NCBI GenBank assembly: GCA_013141055.1
Contig: JABFRS010000001.1
Coordinates: 2,166,567-2,230,566 of the forward strand
Length of the DNA stretch: 64,000 nt
Reading direction: 5' to 3'
Source of the DNA: Cyclobacteriaceae bacterium
Lineage (GTDB): Bacteria > Bacteroidota > Bacteroidia > Cytophagales > Cyclobacteriaceae
Each line of letters starts with the position of its first letter. Position 1 is the stretch's first letter. This document shows positions 9,201-18,332 of this stretch, piece by piece. Under the pieces are notes generated by a model, which was not told where the DNA came from, searched no databases, and was given only the letters and a program-made list of their open reading frames with translations. The position numbers and the translations under genes were made by a program.

Positions 9201-10061
9201 CTACTCCTCACCCATCTCTTTTCGGGTCTTCTTCCATCGATCATGCGACCATAACCAACCCTCAGGCTGTTCACGGATGATTTTCTCCGTTGCTTTAATG
9301 TAGTTCTCAACGATGACAAGATCATCCTTTGCATAGGGTGGCTCAGCAATCTGAATCAGTTCTCCTTCATAATATCCCCGCTTTACTTTTCTACTAACAA
9401 AAAATATTACAGGGTACTGAGTAATGATCGCAAGTTGATTGATGCCTTGAAAGAAGGCTGTATCCTGATGCAAAAAATTAGTCCAATAACGTTTATCATG
9501 ACTCAGTCCCGGAAACTGATCAGCCAAAAGTGCCAGCCCATGCAAGGTTCCTTTCTTTTTTAATGCTTCTCTTCCAACCTTTTCACGTTTGATTGGCAAT
9601 GCTCCAAATCTTTGACGAATAATGTTAGAGAAGTTGTCGAAGAACTGTGAGCTCTGTTGTTGATAAACATAGTAAACCTGTGGAGAAGTCTGAAGACAAA
9701 CTCCTGCCAGCATCCACTCCCAATTGAACTGATGCGCAGTCAAATAGATCATCGCCTGACCTTTCTCTGCAAATTTCTCAATGACTTCAGGATTTTTATA
9801 CTTTATTCTTTTCCTCACCTGGTCTTTTGACATCGTGAGGAGCTTCAGTGTTTCAATCGGATAATCACAGAGATTGCGGTAGAATTCTTTCTCAATCCCC
9901 GCTATCTGTTTTTCTGTTTTTTCAGGAAATGAATTCCTGAGGTTAGACTGTACAATTGTTCTCCTGTACCGGATGATATAGTAACCGACAATAAACATCA
10001 GGTCAGAAATCACATATAGGAATGTGAGTGGCAGGCGTGACAGCAGCTTCAGCAAAAACAT
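9201..10061 (-). CDS. Lysophospholipid acyltransferase, LpxL/HtrB family
   Basis: A 286-residue inner-membrane acyltransferase of the lipid A late-acyltransferase family, which moves acyl chains onto lipid A precursors or related lipids. One N-terminal membrane helix (about residues 2-30) is followed by the catalytic HX4E motif in TAHQFNWEW (His110, Glu115). The LADQFPGLSHDKRYW and FFVSRKVKRG regions are also typical, as is the C-terminal PEGWLWSHDRWKK. An in-frame GTG at 10067 would lie inside the promoter box, so the ATG at 10061 is the better start. Lipid A specificity cannot be told from sequence; Bacteroidota have several such paralogues, some making aminolipids. Confidence 0.85.
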   Translation of the reverse strand: MFLLKLLSRLPLTFLYVISDLMFIVGYYIIRYRRTIVQSNLRNSFPEKTEKQIAGIEKEFYRNLCDYPIETLKLLTMSKDQVRKRIKYKNPEVIEKFAEKGQAMIYLTAHQFNWEWMLAGVCLQTSPQVYYVYQQQSSQFFDNFSNIIRQRFGALPIKREKVGREALKKKGTLHGLALLADQFPGLSHDKRYWTNFLHQDTAFFQGINQLAIITQYPVIFFVSRKVKRGYYEGELIQIAEPPYAKDDLVIVENYIKATEKIIREQPEGWLWSHDRWKKTRKEMGEE

Positions 10062-10066
10062 GAGCA

Positions 10067-10074
10067 CAAAATTA
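10067..10074 (-). promoter_or_regulatory. -7 promoter box of the acyltransferase gene
   Basis: Read on the minus strand, TAATTTTG is an exact TAnnTTTG match, separated from the ATG at 10061 by TGCTC. This is the same five-base spacing as at rbfA. Confidence 0.55.
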
Positions 10075-10089
10075 CGCGAATGTTTTAAT

Positions 10090-10097
10090 TACATTTG
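10090..10097 (+). promoter_or_regulatory. -7 promoter box of the SDR gene
   Basis: TACATTTG matches TAnnTTTG and lies 20 bases before the ATG at 10118. It is only 15 bases from the opposing box of the acyltransferase gene, so the two promoters must share or compete for the same DNA. Confidence 0.45.
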
Positions 10098-10117
10098 TTG
10101 CTCTGTATTCAAATAAA

Positions 10118-10924
10118 ATGAAAGGCAAAGTTGTCATAATCACTGGCGGATCTTCAGGTATTGGTAAGGCTATGGCTGAAGAGTTTGGAAAAAATGGCTC
10201 CAAAATATTTATTACCGGCCGTAACAAATCTGATCTTGATCTGGCTGTTGATGATCTGAAGAAAAAGGGAATTGATGCTACTGGCTTTCAGTCTGACGTA
10301 AGTCTGGAAGGCGACAATAAAAAAATGGCTGAAGAGGCTATTCGCGTTTATGGAAAAATTGACATTCTGATCAACAATGCCGGCATCACCATGCGCGCAC
10401 TCTTTGAAGATGTTGATCTGTCAGTGGTAAAAAAAGTAATGGATATTAATTTTTACGGTGTTCTGTACGCTACAAAATATTGTCTTCCGGAAATCATAAA
10501 GAATAAAGGTTCAGTGATTGGGATTTCATCCATTGCTGGTTATCGCGGATTACCAGGACGCACAGGATACTCCGCTTCTAAATTTGCTCTCAATGGCTTT
10601 CTTGAAGTGCTCCGAACAGAGATGCTTAAAAAAGAAGTTCATGTATTGACCGCTTGTCCGGGTTTCACGACTTCAAACATCAGAAAGCGTTCACTTACAA
10701 AAGATGGTCAGGTTCAGGGAAATTCCCCCCGTGATGAAAAAAACATGATGACAGCAGAAGAATGCGCACATCACATTTATCAGGCGACCATTAAGAGAAA
10801 AAAAATAATTGTCCTGACTACCCAGGGTAAGTTCACTGTTTTCTTAAACAAATGGTTTCCTGTAATGATGGACAAAATGGTTTACAATGTGTTAGCAAAA
10901 GAAGCAGATAGCCCTTTTAAGTAG
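10118..10924 (+). CDS. Short-chain dehydrogenase/reductase
   Basis: A 268-residue classical SDR oxidoreductase. The Rossmann motif TGGSSGIGKA (residues 9-18), NNAG, catalytic Ser in SSIAG and YSASK (Tyr151, Lys155) are all intact, so it should be an active NAD(P)-dependent enzyme. The C-terminal helix with FLNKWFPVMMDKMVYNVLAK suggests membrane association, as in SDRs of the DHRS7/3-ketosphinganine-reductase-like branch that act on lipids. The substrate is not known. Its neighbour across the divergent promoter is a lipid acyltransferase, which fits a lipid role, but this is inference. It converges on the DUF3857 gene with three bases between them. Confidence 0.85.
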   Translation: MKGKVVIITGGSSGIGKAMAEEFGKNGSKIFITGRNKSDLDLAVDDLKKKGIDATGFQSDVSLEGDNKKMAEEAIRVYGKIDILINNAGITMRALFEDVDLSVVKKVMDINFYGVLYATKYCLPEIIKNKGSVIGISSIAGYRGLPGRTGYSASKFALNGFLEVLRTEMLKKEVHVLTACPGFTTSNIRKRSLTKDGQVQGNSPRDEKNMMTAEECAHHIYQATIKRKKIIVLTTQGKFTVFLNKWFPVMMDKMVYNVLAKEADSPFK

Positions 10925-10927
10925 GGG

Positions 10928-12835
10928 TCAGGTCTTATTAAGAAAAACCAGCTTTATATTATCCGCCTTTGTCACGCTCTTGTAGAATTCAACGAGCTCA
11001 TTGTAAGATTCCTTCGGATAAACTCCTTTAAGAACTTTCATCTTTCGAATGTAAACAAGTTTGCCCTCATTGAAATCAAATTTGGTTTCATATTCACCAA
11101 ATCGTGAAGTGATTTTTGCTGGCGTCGGAACAAATTCCGGGTAAAGGTTTTCAGGGAAGGTATAAATGATGGTGTCAATATCTGTGTAATTCATTGGCCA
11201 CACGATTTCGTTTTTCCGTTGAGTATTCTTTTGAGGAATAAAGGACGTCTTGTTCATGAGATTCGGTGAGAGAAAAACCCTCTTTCCACTAACAGATGCG
11301 TAACGATCAAGCGTAAGATCTAATTTCACAATAGCTGAAGGAATTTTGTTTTTTCTATCTGCCATAGCAATTGAGTTGATCGTGAAGCTTGGAATGTCTG
11401 TATTGTTTTGAACCCACTTCTTCTGAGCTTCAAACTGATTACCCAAAATAAAACTCAAATTATTGTTTTCATATTGAAGTCCTTTGTAGGTTGTTACTAC
11501 CTGTGCTTTGGCATTGCCTAATACATCAACGGTGACTTTTGCGGTTCGGGTTTGCTTATTCTGCTCTGCAGTATAGACAGGCGTTTTCACAATTTTTCCG
11601 CCATCAATATCAATCATCACGGCAGATCTGTCGCCGGTAAATGCTCCCATAAAATTAAACGGAGCTGTCTGACTTGTACATTCCATCCACAGGGTGTCCT
11701 TTCCATTTGGAACAGACACTACCACATGATTCGTTTGATGACTTGAGAAAACAAGATCTATATCAGGTTCATTTTCCCCTGCCCGTATTCTAGTATAGTA
11801 TCCTTTTATACCTACCACCTTTAACAGAGACACCATATAATTTGATAGCGCTTTGCAATCTCCGTAGCCGTTGTTGTCTACTGTTGTGGCAGCAAAAGGT
11901 TGCATTCCACCTATTCCTTCCTGAATGCTTACGTATCTAGTTTTGTTTTGTAAAAATTCATAAATGGCTTTCACTTTAAGTTCTGGCGTAGCAAGACCTT
12001 TTGTAAGCTCTATGACTTTTTCTTTTGTTGCTGCAGGAAGCTCCTGTCTCCCTTCCATTAAAACATTACTCCATTTTCCATACTCCTTCCATGTTACCAT
12101 ATTGCCTTGGAATCCTCCATACTCAAATTGTGAAGGTGCAGTCTTAATATTTGGAATCAATTCAGAATGAGGTCGGCTGTAGGGTTCAAATTTTTTTGGT
12201 TTAAAATTTTTGAAAGTCCAGCTTATCGTTTCCCTAACCTCACCAGGGCTCTTAACGCCCGCCGGCATCAGAGTTAATTTAAATCGTGGGGTTAATACCT
12301 TAGGGTATGAAACGGAATAATTTATATTCTCAATTGAGACTTCATCATCTGAATAAAGTTGAAATCCGGGGATACTATACAAATGGTCATTTTGAATTTG
12401 ATATTCGAATTCGACAGTGTATGGATATGTCACCTGAGATAAGTCTGCCCTTTTAATTCTGTCATCTTCATAGAGAGTGAAACCTGAGATAGCGCTTTGA
12501 TCATAAATCTCACTTTGCTTTAGCTTTTTTATCTCTTTTCCAACTGCATCGTATGCAGTGCCCCTGAAATAGGAAATTTTCCGACTCTTATCGTAAGACA
12601 CGACTTCAACAGCATAACTTTTCGCCTTTTCATTTAATATCGTGACTACTCGATGGACGGTCTCCACAGACTTATTAAGACTAAATATCTCAATAACTGT
12701 TTGATCTTCGCGAATCACTGCGTACATGCCGCTTTTTAAACTATCGGGTATTTCACTTACCGGATATTTATTCTCGGCGAAAACCGGAAGCGATAATAAG
12801 AGAATCCCGGAAAGTATAAGGTGATAAGGTTTCAT
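10928..12835 (-). CDS. DUF3857 and transglutaminase-like protein, catalytic Cys present
   Basis: A 635-residue exported protein. From the ATG at 12835 it starts MKPYHLILSGILLLSLPVFA, a clean signal peptide. An upstream ATG at 12937 would add 34 residues and overlap the preceding gene, so it is rejected. An N-terminal DUF3857 beta domain (about residues 45-210) precedes a transglutaminase-like core with the nucleophile in NGYGDCKALSNYM (Cys327), the His in TNHVVVSV and an acidic residue in LWMECTSQ. Papain-like transglutaminase folds in the periplasm can act as peptidases or crosslinkers; the target is unknown. It lies 19 bases downstream of a paralogue lacking the catalytic residues, and the two are surely one operon. 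Confidence 0.85.
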   Translation of the reverse strand: MKPYHLILSGILLLSLPVFAENKYPVSEIPDSLKSGMYAVIREDQTVIEIFSLNKSVETVHRVVTILNEKAKSYAVEVVSYDKSRKISYFRGTAYDAVGKEIKKLKQSEIYDQSAISGFTLYEDDRIKRADLSQVTYPYTVEFEYQIQNDHLYSIPGFQLYSDDEVSIENINYSVSYPKVLTPRFKLTLMPAGVKSPGEVRETISWTFKNFKPKKFEPYSRPHSELIPNIKTAPSQFEYGGFQGNMVTWKEYGKWSNVLMEGRQELPAATKEKVIELTKGLATPELKVKAIYEFLQNKTRYVSIQEGIGGMQPFAATTVDNNGYGDCKALSNYMVSLLKVVGIKGYYTRIRAGENEPDIDLVFSSHQTNHVVVSVPNGKDTLWMECTSQTAPFNFMGAFTGDRSAVMIDIDGGKIVKTPVYTAEQNKQTRTAKVTVDVLGNAKAQVVTTYKGLQYENNNLSFILGNQFEAQKKWVQNNTDIPSFTINSIAMADRKNKIPSAIVKLDLTLDRYASVSGKRVFLSPNLMNKTSFIPQKNTQRKNEIVWPMNYTDIDTIIYTFPENLYPEFVPTPAKITSRFGEYETKFDFNEGKLVYIRKMKVLKGVYPKESYNELVEFYKSVTKADNIKLVFLNKT

Positions 12836-12854
12836 GCTATAATGTTTATGGCTT

Positions 12855-14780
12855 CTATTGTTTTTTCTTGATAACAATTTGCTCAGCCTGTTTTGCAACC
12901 ACCTGGTTATAGAATTCTCTGAGACTTGGATATTCATCCTGAACGAAAAGAGTTCGATTGATTAGAAAAGTACTCGTGATGCTAATGGTATTCCCAATTT
13001 GAGATGCATTGTACAAATACTTTCCTGCGTTGGCGGGCAAAGCCAGCAACTTGCTTTTTGGTAATTCATCTACTACATAACCATCGGGTATTACTATTTT
13101 GCATATGTAAGTTCTGTCAATGGGTGTTCCAAAATCCACAGGATAGATTCTAGTCTCAGTCTTGAATGGGTTCTCTGTGAATTGAAGAGCTACAAACGGA
13201 TTCACATAAATTACATCGCCGGCTTGCGAAGTGTGCTCTGCAATGGTGACAGTGTGAGCCTCACGGGTTTGTTTACCGAGCTCTTTTATGTCCTGAAATT
13301 CACTTTTTGTGATTTGCCATTGCTTATCGGCCATAAAATTCTTCAGATATGCCTCCTCACCATTCTTGATATAGGATTGCCGCATACCTTGTGCATCATA
13401 GCCATCCTTGGCATATGAAAGTTTGCCCGTAAGTTCTCCACTCGCATCAAGCTTCAGATCGGCGTTTACAGCAGTCCTGGCTTTGGTTTTCGTTGCTACG
13501 TTGATCCATCCAAAATTCTTTTTTGAGACCACCATACCCTCCCCGTTTAGACATCTGTCTGGCAAAACATCAAATGGTAAATATTTCTCCGTTGCATCCA
13601 AAAACAGATTTTTATCTTCCAATCTCACCAGACAAACAACGTAGTTAAACTGTTTTGTCATGGGAAATTGCTTGCGGATAAACCCATGATCCCGAGTGCT
13701 TAGCAGTATCATGTCTGTTTCCAGGCCAGCTTTATCCAGCATGGATGCCATCAAAAGATTAATGTCTCCTGATGTTCCTTTCTTCTTCTCAACAATCTTT
13801 TTCAATGGAAGAGCCAGGAAGTCTTCCTCCCCATCGTACTCAACATTTTGTTTGATCCAATCAGAAATTACTTCAATCTTTTTCAATGGGTCTGTGATTC
13901 CCGCTGTAAGGGTTTCTACTTTTTCTTTCAAAAACCCTGAGCCATCTATAACCTTACCAAAATTATCATCGATCATCAGATCAGCCTTCAGCTTCTCCCA
14001 GGTTCCCATGATCTCCTTTTGTTTATAGTACGCAAGAGCATAGTTAACTCTTGAAATATAATCATCGGTAGAAGTCATGAAAGGCTCTTTCTTAAACGCT
14101 GGCACATTTTCAGAAACATAATGAAAAGCCTTTACATCAAAATTGTAATAAGTCATTCTTTTCTCTTCGGATCTGGTAACAGCAACATAACCTTGCATAT
14201 ACTTCTCATATACAAACACCTCCGGAACTAATGCCCAGTATTCACTTAGCTTGGTCGGGATAGTTCTTTGAAATTGCCAGCTTGGAAAATCTGTAAAAAA
14301 CTCTGAGTTCTTTGTATATGAATATTCAATAACGGTACCCACCTTCACATTAGGGATAGTAAACTTTTGTCTGTTAAAATTCTTGTTAAATTTTTCTTTG
14401 AAAATTCCATCCTTAGAGATTTTCGTCTCTACGATTTTACCATTCTCAAGATTATAGGCAGTTGCTTTAAAATTTGAAATCCTCTCTTCTCCTGAATTAT
14501 TGTGGAAGGTTAGGATGGAACCATCAGCCCATTCAAGGCCATCCTTAGTCAATATTTTGATCCGTGTATGTCTTTCAAATGATAATCCAGTCTCTCCATT
14601 GGTTTCTTTTATCAGTGCTATTCCAAAATCAACGAGAACAACTGCAGCTGCTGAGGAGTCTTTGCCGTAAACCGTCATTTTCAAATCCTCCATCGGAATG
14701 TCGCCATACTTTATAGGAGATTTTTGCGCATATGTAAGAAGTGGGATCACAGTCAGAACTGCGAAAAGGAAGCTTTTCAT
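12855..14780 (-). CDS. DUF3857 protein with degenerate transglutaminase fold
   Basis: A 641-residue exported protein with signal peptide MKSFLFAVLTVIPLLTYAQ. The architecture matches the downstream paralogue: an N-terminal DUF3857 beta domain, then a transglutaminase-like core (about residues 285-400). The catalytic positions are changed, however. Where the neighbour has GDCK this one has GDINLL (Ile340), and NHVVV is FNYVVCLV, so both the Cys and the His are gone while LDATEKYLPF keeps the acidic residue. It is therefore expected to be non-enzymatic, perhaps a binding partner. This second type is common beside DUF3857 genes in Bacteroidota. It is first in the pair, and its promoter should lie in 14781-14940. 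Confidence 0.83.
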   Translation of the reverse strand: MKSFLFAVLTVIPLLTYAQKSPIKYGDIPMEDLKMTVYGKDSSAAAVVLVDFGIALIKETNGETGLSFERHTRIKILTKDGLEWADGSILTFHNNSGEERISNFKATAYNLENGKIVETKISKDGIFKEKFNKNFNRQKFTIPNVKVGTVIEYSYTKNSEFFTDFPSWQFQRTIPTKLSEYWALVPEVFVYEKYMQGYVAVTRSEEKRMTYYNFDVKAFHYVSENVPAFKKEPFMTSTDDYISRVNYALAYYKQKEIMGTWEKLKADLMIDDNFGKVIDGSGFLKEKVETLTAGITDPLKKIEVISDWIKQNVEYDGEEDFLALPLKKIVEKKKGTSGDINLLMASMLDKAGLETDMILLSTRDHGFIRKQFPMTKQFNYVVCLVRLEDKNLFLDATEKYLPFDVLPDRCLNGEGMVVSKKNFGWINVATKTKARTAVNADLKLDASGELTGKLSYAKDGYDAQGMRQSYIKNGEEAYLKNFMADKQWQITKSEFQDIKELGKQTREAHTVTIAEHTSQAGDVIYVNPFVALQFTENPFKTETRIYPVDFGTPIDRTYICKIVIPDGYVVDELPKSKLLALPANAGKYLYNASQIGNTISITSTFLINRTLFVQDEYPSLREFYNQVVAKQAEQIVIKKKQ

Positions 14781-14940
14781 CGAATAGGGGTTAGGTAGGT
14801 AATTAAAATTAACAGATTTAATTCTATATATCTCTTTTTCTTATAACAATTTGGTCCCTCCCTTTTCTTTACCCCGTATTCTTATAAAGAAATAGCAATG
14901 TAGGTTTACTTTTATGACCTTTAATCTATCTCATAAATAA

Positions 14941-16314
14941 GTGTCCAAATCCAAATCACAATTTTTCTGTCAAAGCTGTGGGTATGAAGCCTCCAAATGG
15001 CTTGGTAAATGCCCTTCGTGTGGAACATGGAATTCTTTCGTTGAAGAAATCGTAACAAAAGGCTCTGAAAAAAATGATTGGCGACAGGACACCACTCGTT
15101 CTAAAGTTAATCAGCCCAAAAACCTGGATGAAATTCAGACGAGTACGGAAAACCGGATCATTTCTCACAACCAGGAACTCGATCGTGTGCTGGGAGGAGG
15201 CATTGTTCCTGGTTCTTTGGTATTGATCGGAGGAGAGCCCGGCATCGGCAAGTCAACCTTAATGCTTCAAATTGGCCTCTTATTGAAAAGTTTGAAAGTG
15301 CTTTACGTTTCTGGTGAAGAAAGTGAGCAGCAACTTAAGATGAGAGCCCAGCGTCTTGGCATTGCCAATGGTGCAAAAAATTTCTTTACGCTGACTGAAA
15401 CAAATACAAAGAATATATTTCTCGCAATTGAGTCGTTATTGCCTCAGCTTGTCATCATTGATTCCATTCAAACTTTATTCTCTCCTTTATTAGAGAGTAC
15501 ACCCGGAAGCATTGGCCAGGTTAGACAAACTGCTGGTGAGCTCATGAAGTTTGCAAAAGAAACAAACACTCCTGTCTTTCTGGTCGGTCATATCACGAAG
15601 GACGGTTCGCTCGCCGGACCAAAAGTTCTAGAACACATGGTTGATACGGTTCTTCAGTTTGAAGGAGATCAGCATCTGGCGTATCGTATTCTGCGCACAA
15701 CAAAAAATCGTTTTGGTTCTACAGCAGAAATTGGAATCTATGAAATGCTTGGAACCGGATTGAGAGAAGTCAGTAATCCATCTGAAATTCTAATCTCACA
15801 AAAAGACGGGCCTCATACCGGTGCAACAATTGCTGCAACACTTGAAGGCAATCGTCCTCTGCTCATCGAAGTTCAATCTTTGGTAAGTCCTGCTTCATAC
15901 GGAACACCACAAAGAACCCCTACCGGCTTTGATCAGAAAAGATTAAACATGTTGCTGGCAGTTCTTGAAAAAAGATGCGGATTTAGGATGGGAACCCAGG
16001 ATGTCTTTCTAAACATGGCAGGAGGTATTCGTGTTGAAGATCCCGCTATTGATTTGGCAATTTGTATTTCAATTATATCATCGATGGAAGAGGTTTCCAT
16101 TTCTGATAAAATCTGTTTCGCTGGCGAGATTGGATTGGGTGGCGAACTCAGGGCCGTCAATCGCATTGATCAACGCATCTCAGAAGCAGAAAAACTTGGC
16201 TTTGAAGAAATCTATGTTTCCAAATTCAATCAAAAAACATCTCTCACAAGAAGTAAGATAAAGATTCATTCCGTTGGTAAACTCACAGAAGTATTCCAGG
16301 CACTTTTCGGATAG
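14941..16314 (+). CDS. radA: DNA repair protein RadA
   Basis: RadA (Sms) is a DnaB-like branched-DNA helicase that helps RecA-dependent recombination and repair. The 457 residues show the three parts in order: an N-terminal zinc finger (CQSCG, Cys10/Cys13, and CPSCG), the RecA-like ATPase with GGEPGIGKST (Lys104) and the RadA-specific KNRFG motif (about residues 254-258), and a Lon-like C-terminal domain. The start is GTG at 14941, which places the first zinc-finger Cys at residue 10, as usual. A TACTTTTA about 25 bases upstream may be an imperfect -7 box. It converges on the next gene with three bases between stops. Confidence 0.96.
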   Translation: MSKSKSQFFCQSCGYEASKWLGKCPSCGTWNSFVEEIVTKGSEKNDWRQDTTRSKVNQPKNLDEIQTSTENRIISHNQELDRVLGGGIVPGSLVLIGGEPGIGKSTLMLQIGLLLKSLKVLYVSGEESEQQLKMRAQRLGIANGAKNFFTLTETNTKNIFLAIESLLPQLVIIDSIQTLFSPLLESTPGSIGQVRQTAGELMKFAKETNTPVFLVGHITKDGSLAGPKVLEHMVDTVLQFEGDQHLAYRILRTTKNRFGSTAEIGIYEMLGTGLREVSNPSEILISQKDGPHTGATIAATLEGNRPLLIEVQSLVSPASYGTPQRTPTGFDQKRLNMLLAVLEKRCGFRMGTQDVFLNMAGGIRVEDPAIDLAICISIISSMEEVSISDKICFAGEIGLGGELRAVNRIDQRISEAEKLGFEEIYVSKFNQKTSLTRSKIKIHSVGKLTEVFQALFG

Positions 16315-16317
16315 AAA

Positions 16318-17205
16318 CTAATTGACTCCTTGCAATCCTCCCGTATGGAGAATTAGTATAGAAGAATTTTTTTTGAATCTTCCTTTTTTTATTTCTTCCA
16401 TCACTGCCCAGACTAGTTTGCCAGTATAAACATGGTCAAGTGGAATATTATATTGCTCCCTCATCTCAGAAATAAATTTTGTCAGTTGAGGTGTCGTTTT
16501 TGCATAACCACCATGATCATATGAGGTAAGCAATGACCAGTTCGTAAATTTCCTGTCTGAATAATTTTCTATTAGTTCATCGATTTTTCTTTTTAAAAAA
16601 TTTCCATCTTTTAAAACGGATACACCAAGGACCTCGTTCTTACCATCCAGCCCCACGATCATCCCTGCAATAGTTCCTCCTGTACCTACCGGCAAACAGA
16701 CATAATCGAATTCATTATCGGCCAAAAGATGCTTCGCAAACTCAGCACATCCTTTGATTGCAAAATCGTTCGTTCCTCCTTCTGGGATCAGATAAAATTT
16801 TCCAAACTCTTTTATTAATGTCTGGATAAACTGGTCATCTGTTTTCTCCTTGTATGCTGTTCTTGATACATAGTGAAGATGCATCCCTTTATCTCTTGCG
16901 AATGAAAGTGTGGAGTTTAGGGGAAGAGTTTCTTCACCACGGACTACTCCAATACTTTCTAAACCCGCTTCCTTTGCTGCTGACGCCGTAGCATAAATAT
17001 GATTTGAATATGCTCCTCCAAATGTCAACAGCTTATTGTTGCCAAGTCTGATCGCTTCTTCAATATTGTATCTCAGCTTCCAAAGCTTATTTCCCGAAAT
17101 CTCCTGATGATTCAGATCTTCTCTTTTAATAAAAAGCCTGATTCGCTTTTCCTCAAAAGCACTGTTTTTAAGCTCCGTGAAAGGGGTGTTGATATAATTA
17201 ATCAA
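16318..17205 (-). CDS. PLP-dependent enzyme, ACC deaminase / D-cysteine desulfhydrase family
   Basis: A 295-residue fold-type II PLP enzyme. The PLP lysine is in EISGNKLWKLRYN (Lys40), followed by the GGAYSNH motif (about residues 63-69) and the glycine-rich GTGGTIAGM phosphate loop. The family includes ACC deaminase, D-cysteine desulfhydrase and L-cysteate sulfo-lyase, and the three cannot be separated safely here. At 295 residues it is shorter than true ACC deaminases (about 338) and fits the short Bacteroidota homologues. An opposing role in amino-acid scavenging is possible but not shown by context. The start ATG at 17205 lies 46 bases from the divergent radical SAM gene. Confidence 0.85.
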   Translation of the reverse strand: MINYINTPFTELKNSAFEEKRIRLFIKREDLNHQEISGNKLWKLRYNIEEAIRLGNNKLLTFGGAYSNHIYATASAAKEAGLESIGVVRGEETLPLNSTLSFARDKGMHLHYVSRTAYKEKTDDQFIQTLIKEFGKFYLIPEGGTNDFAIKGCAEFAKHLLADNEFDYVCLPVGTGGTIAGMIVGLDGKNEVLGVSVLKDGNFLKRKIDELIENYSDRKFTNWSLLTSYDHGGYAKTTPQLTKFISEMREQYNIPLDHVYTGKLVWAVMEEIKKGRFKKNSSILILHTGGLQGVN

Positions 17206-17239
17206 TGCTATTTATTATAGTAATTACTAATTAATGTAG

Positions 17240-17247
17240 TATTTTTG
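17240..17247 (+). promoter_or_regulatory. -7 promoter box of the PA0069-type radical SAM gene
   Basis: TATTTTTG, an exact consensus match, sits four bases before the GTG start at 17252. Confidence 0.5.
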
Positions 17248-17251
17248 ATTT

Positions 17252-18304
17252 GTGGAGGATTCATACTTCAAAGGTCGGGGAGCACAGATCAAAACAGAAA
17301 ACAAATTTCTGAAAGCCCAATATGTTACTGAACATGTGGAGGGTCTTGACGAACCATTGCTTGAAACACCTGCCACTCAGATCTTCATTGAAAATCCGAA
17401 AAAGATAATTAATAAGGTCGACAGTCCTGATCTTGGAATGGGATACTCTATGAATCCTTATCAAGGTTGTGAGCACGGATGCATTTATTGTTATGCAAGA
17501 AATACACATGAATACTACGGCTTTAGTGCAGGTCTTGATTTTGAAAGCAAGATCATCATTAAGCAAAATGCAGCTCAGGTTCTCGAGCAGCAACTACTTT
17601 CAAAAAACTGGCAGCCCGCTCCTATCATGTTATCAGGCAACACCGATTGCTATCAGCCACAGGAACGTAAGTTTGAACTAACACGCAAGATCCTGCAAGT
17701 AATGGCAAAGTATCGCCATCCAGTAAGTCTCATCACAAAGAACAGTCTCATCACACGCGATATTGATATCCTTCAGGATCTGGCATCCGATAATCTGGTT
17801 CACGTTGCCATTTCAATTACCACACTTAATGAAGATCTGCGTCGTGCAATGGAGCCGCGAACTGCAAGCGCAATAAAGCGACTTAAAACAATTGAAGCTT
17901 TGACAAACGCAAAGATTCCTGTCGTTATAATGACGGCACCAATCATTCCAGGATTAAATCATCATGAAATTCCAATGCTTATTAAAGCTGCCGCTGAACA
18001 TGGAGCACTTTCCGCGGGAATGACTGTTGTCAGATTGAATGGATCTATTGGAAAAATCTTTGAAGACTGGCTTCGTAAAAATTTTCCCGATCGGTTTGAT
18101 AAAGTTTGGAATCAGATCTGTTCGTTACATGGTGGAAGTGTCAATGATTCGAACTTTGGAAGAAGGATGGCTGGTGAGGGAAATATTGCTGATGTTATTC
18201 ATCAATTGTTTCGGTCTTCAAAAAAGAAATATCTCTCAGGTCGCGTAATTCCTCCTTACGATTTGACAAAATTCAGAAAAGGCGGCAATCTCAGCCTGTT
18301 TTGA
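17252..18304 (+). CDS. PA0069-family radical SAM protein
   Basis: A 350-residue radical SAM enzyme of the PA0069/Rv2578c (SplB-related) group. The [4Fe-4S] cluster motif is CEHGCIYCYA (Cys-X3-Cys-X2-Cys, about residues 75-82), preceded by MNPYQGCEHGC as in this family. Downstream are the SGNTDCYQPQE and GLNHHEIP stretches, also characteristic. The reaction is unknown; the similarity to spore photoproduct lyase hints at nucleic-acid repair but is not proof. The GTG start is used because it gives the family N-terminus GRGAQI and is the only start close to the promoter box. It stands alone between divergent and unrelated genes. Confidence 0.88.
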   Translation: MEDSYFKGRGAQIKTENKFLKAQYVTEHVEGLDEPLLETPATQIFIENPKKIINKVDSPDLGMGYSMNPYQGCEHGCIYCYARNTHEYYGFSAGLDFESKIIIKQNAAQVLEQQLLSKNWQPAPIMLSGNTDCYQPQERKFELTRKILQVMAKYRHPVSLITKNSLITRDIDILQDLASDNLVHVAISITTLNEDLRRAMEPRTASAIKRLKTIEALTNAKIPVVIMTAPIIPGLNHHEIPMLIKAAAEHGALSAGMTVVRLNGSIGKIFEDWLRKNFPDRFDKVWNQICSLHGGSVNDSNFGRRMAGEGNIADVIHQLFRSSKKKYLSGRVIPPYDLTKFRKGGNLSLF

Positions 18305-18320
18305 TTGATGAGTTCTTCCA

Positions 18321-18328
18321 TATATTTG
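18321..18328 (+). promoter_or_regulatory. -7 promoter box of the small secreted protein gene
   Basis: TATATTTG, exact match, four bases before the GTG at 18333. A TTTG at 18300-18303, 17 bases upstream, could be the -33 element at slightly short spacing. Confidence 0.5.
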
Positions 18329-18332
18329 TACT

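Noticed and set aside
10065-10067. GTG as start of the acyltransferase
   Set aside because: It overlaps the -7 promoter box; the ATG two codons later has the same five-base spacing as rbfA.
12836-12937. 34-residue N-terminal extension of the downstream DUF3857 protein
   Set aside because: It would overlap the upstream gene by 83 bases and bury the signal peptide.
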